From JAHFOW01 sp964370795 (GTDB lineage: Bacteria; Planctomycetota; Brocadiia; Brocadiales; Brocadiaceae), in contig CAYJME010000215.1 in the NCBI GenBank assembly GCA_964370795.1, positions 1 through 5,658 of the forward strand: DNA of 5,658 nucleotides. Reading direction: 5' to 3'. A program made the translations under genes and the position numbers. Under the pieces are notes generated by a model, which ran no database searches, had not been told where the DNA came from, and saw only the letters and a program-made list of their open reading frames with translations. The stretch's first letter is position 1. Each line of letters starts with the position of its first letter. Positions 5,584-5,658 of the stretch are shown piece after piece.

Positions 5584-5658
5584 GCATGGGTTTATTCATG
5601 CTATCAATTCTTTTACATACTATACGCCCCAAAGGGGCAAAATAAGATAGCTCAGGGC
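5584..5658. repeat. Repeat-like hairpin cluster at the right edge
   Basis: GCATG (5584-5588) pairs with CATGC (5597-5601). GCCCC (5626-5630) pairs with GGGGC (5634-5638) around AAA. The window then ends in AGCTCAGGGC, which looks like the left arm of a further stem cut off by the edge. No gene is visible. The small minus-strand ORF at 5492-5599 is made only of these repeats. Confidence 0.4.

Noticed and set aside
5492..5599. 35-codon minus-strand ORF starting MNKPMRTIFIVG
   Set aside because: Composed almost wholly of hairpin repeats, and its stop follows directly from the GCCTG element. More likely a read-through of repeats than a gene.
1..5658. CRISPR array, tRNA, rRNA or intact transposase gene
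   Set aside because: No regularly spaced direct repeats, no tRNA/rRNA signatures and no transposase-like ORF were seen.

Overview
The window holds one well-recognised housekeeping gene, mfd (transcription-repair coupling factor, complete, minus strand, 2140-5391). To its left is a short accessory stretch: a HEPN-type protein gene (plus strand, 658-1602), a small antitoxin-like gene (plus, 1747-1989) and the wreck of its partner toxin (about 1976-2076). Both outer edges are non-coding and full of inverted repeats. The composition is moderate to low GC. An Mfd of 1083 residues, palindromic CCCCCT/AGGGGG elements, GCCTG/CAGGC hairpin elements and an antitoxin of the 'LDEP.DL ... AYGE.EPEYS ... 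KE.NP.YE' type fit a repeat-rich environmental bacterium. Anammox planctomycetes (Brocadiales) come to mind, but this is an impression from memory and is not proven by the sequence.

Layout. 1-58: probable last codons of a gene running in from the left. 59-605: no convincing gene. This gap contains an 11-bp inverted repeat (69-79/201-211) enclosing a GC-rich palindromic element (107-175), and then several operator-like palindromes just ahead of the HEPN gene. 606-656: a tiny ORF with its own ribosome binding site that ends one base before the preferred GTG start of the HEPN gene. 658-1602: HEPN protein with an R-x4-H motif near its C-terminus. 1747-1989: antitoxin-like protein. 1976-2076: what looks like the first codons of a MazF/PemK-type toxin joined to its last codons in another frame. 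2077-2139: short convergent spacer. 2140-5391: mfd. 5392-5658: mfd leader and upstream region, with a perfect 8-bp hairpin next to the ribosome binding site and a cluster of dispersed-repeat-like hairpins.

How the parts relate. Mfd is chromosomal DNA-repair machinery and is functionally unrelated to its neighbours. The left part looks like an accessory island that has collected small repeat elements, a candidate RNA-targeting HEPN protein and a decayed toxin-antitoxin pair. The most interesting items are the HEPN gene with its unusual 5' end and the internally deleted toxin that leaves an orphan antitoxin. No CRISPR array, tRNA, rRNA or intact transposase gene was seen.
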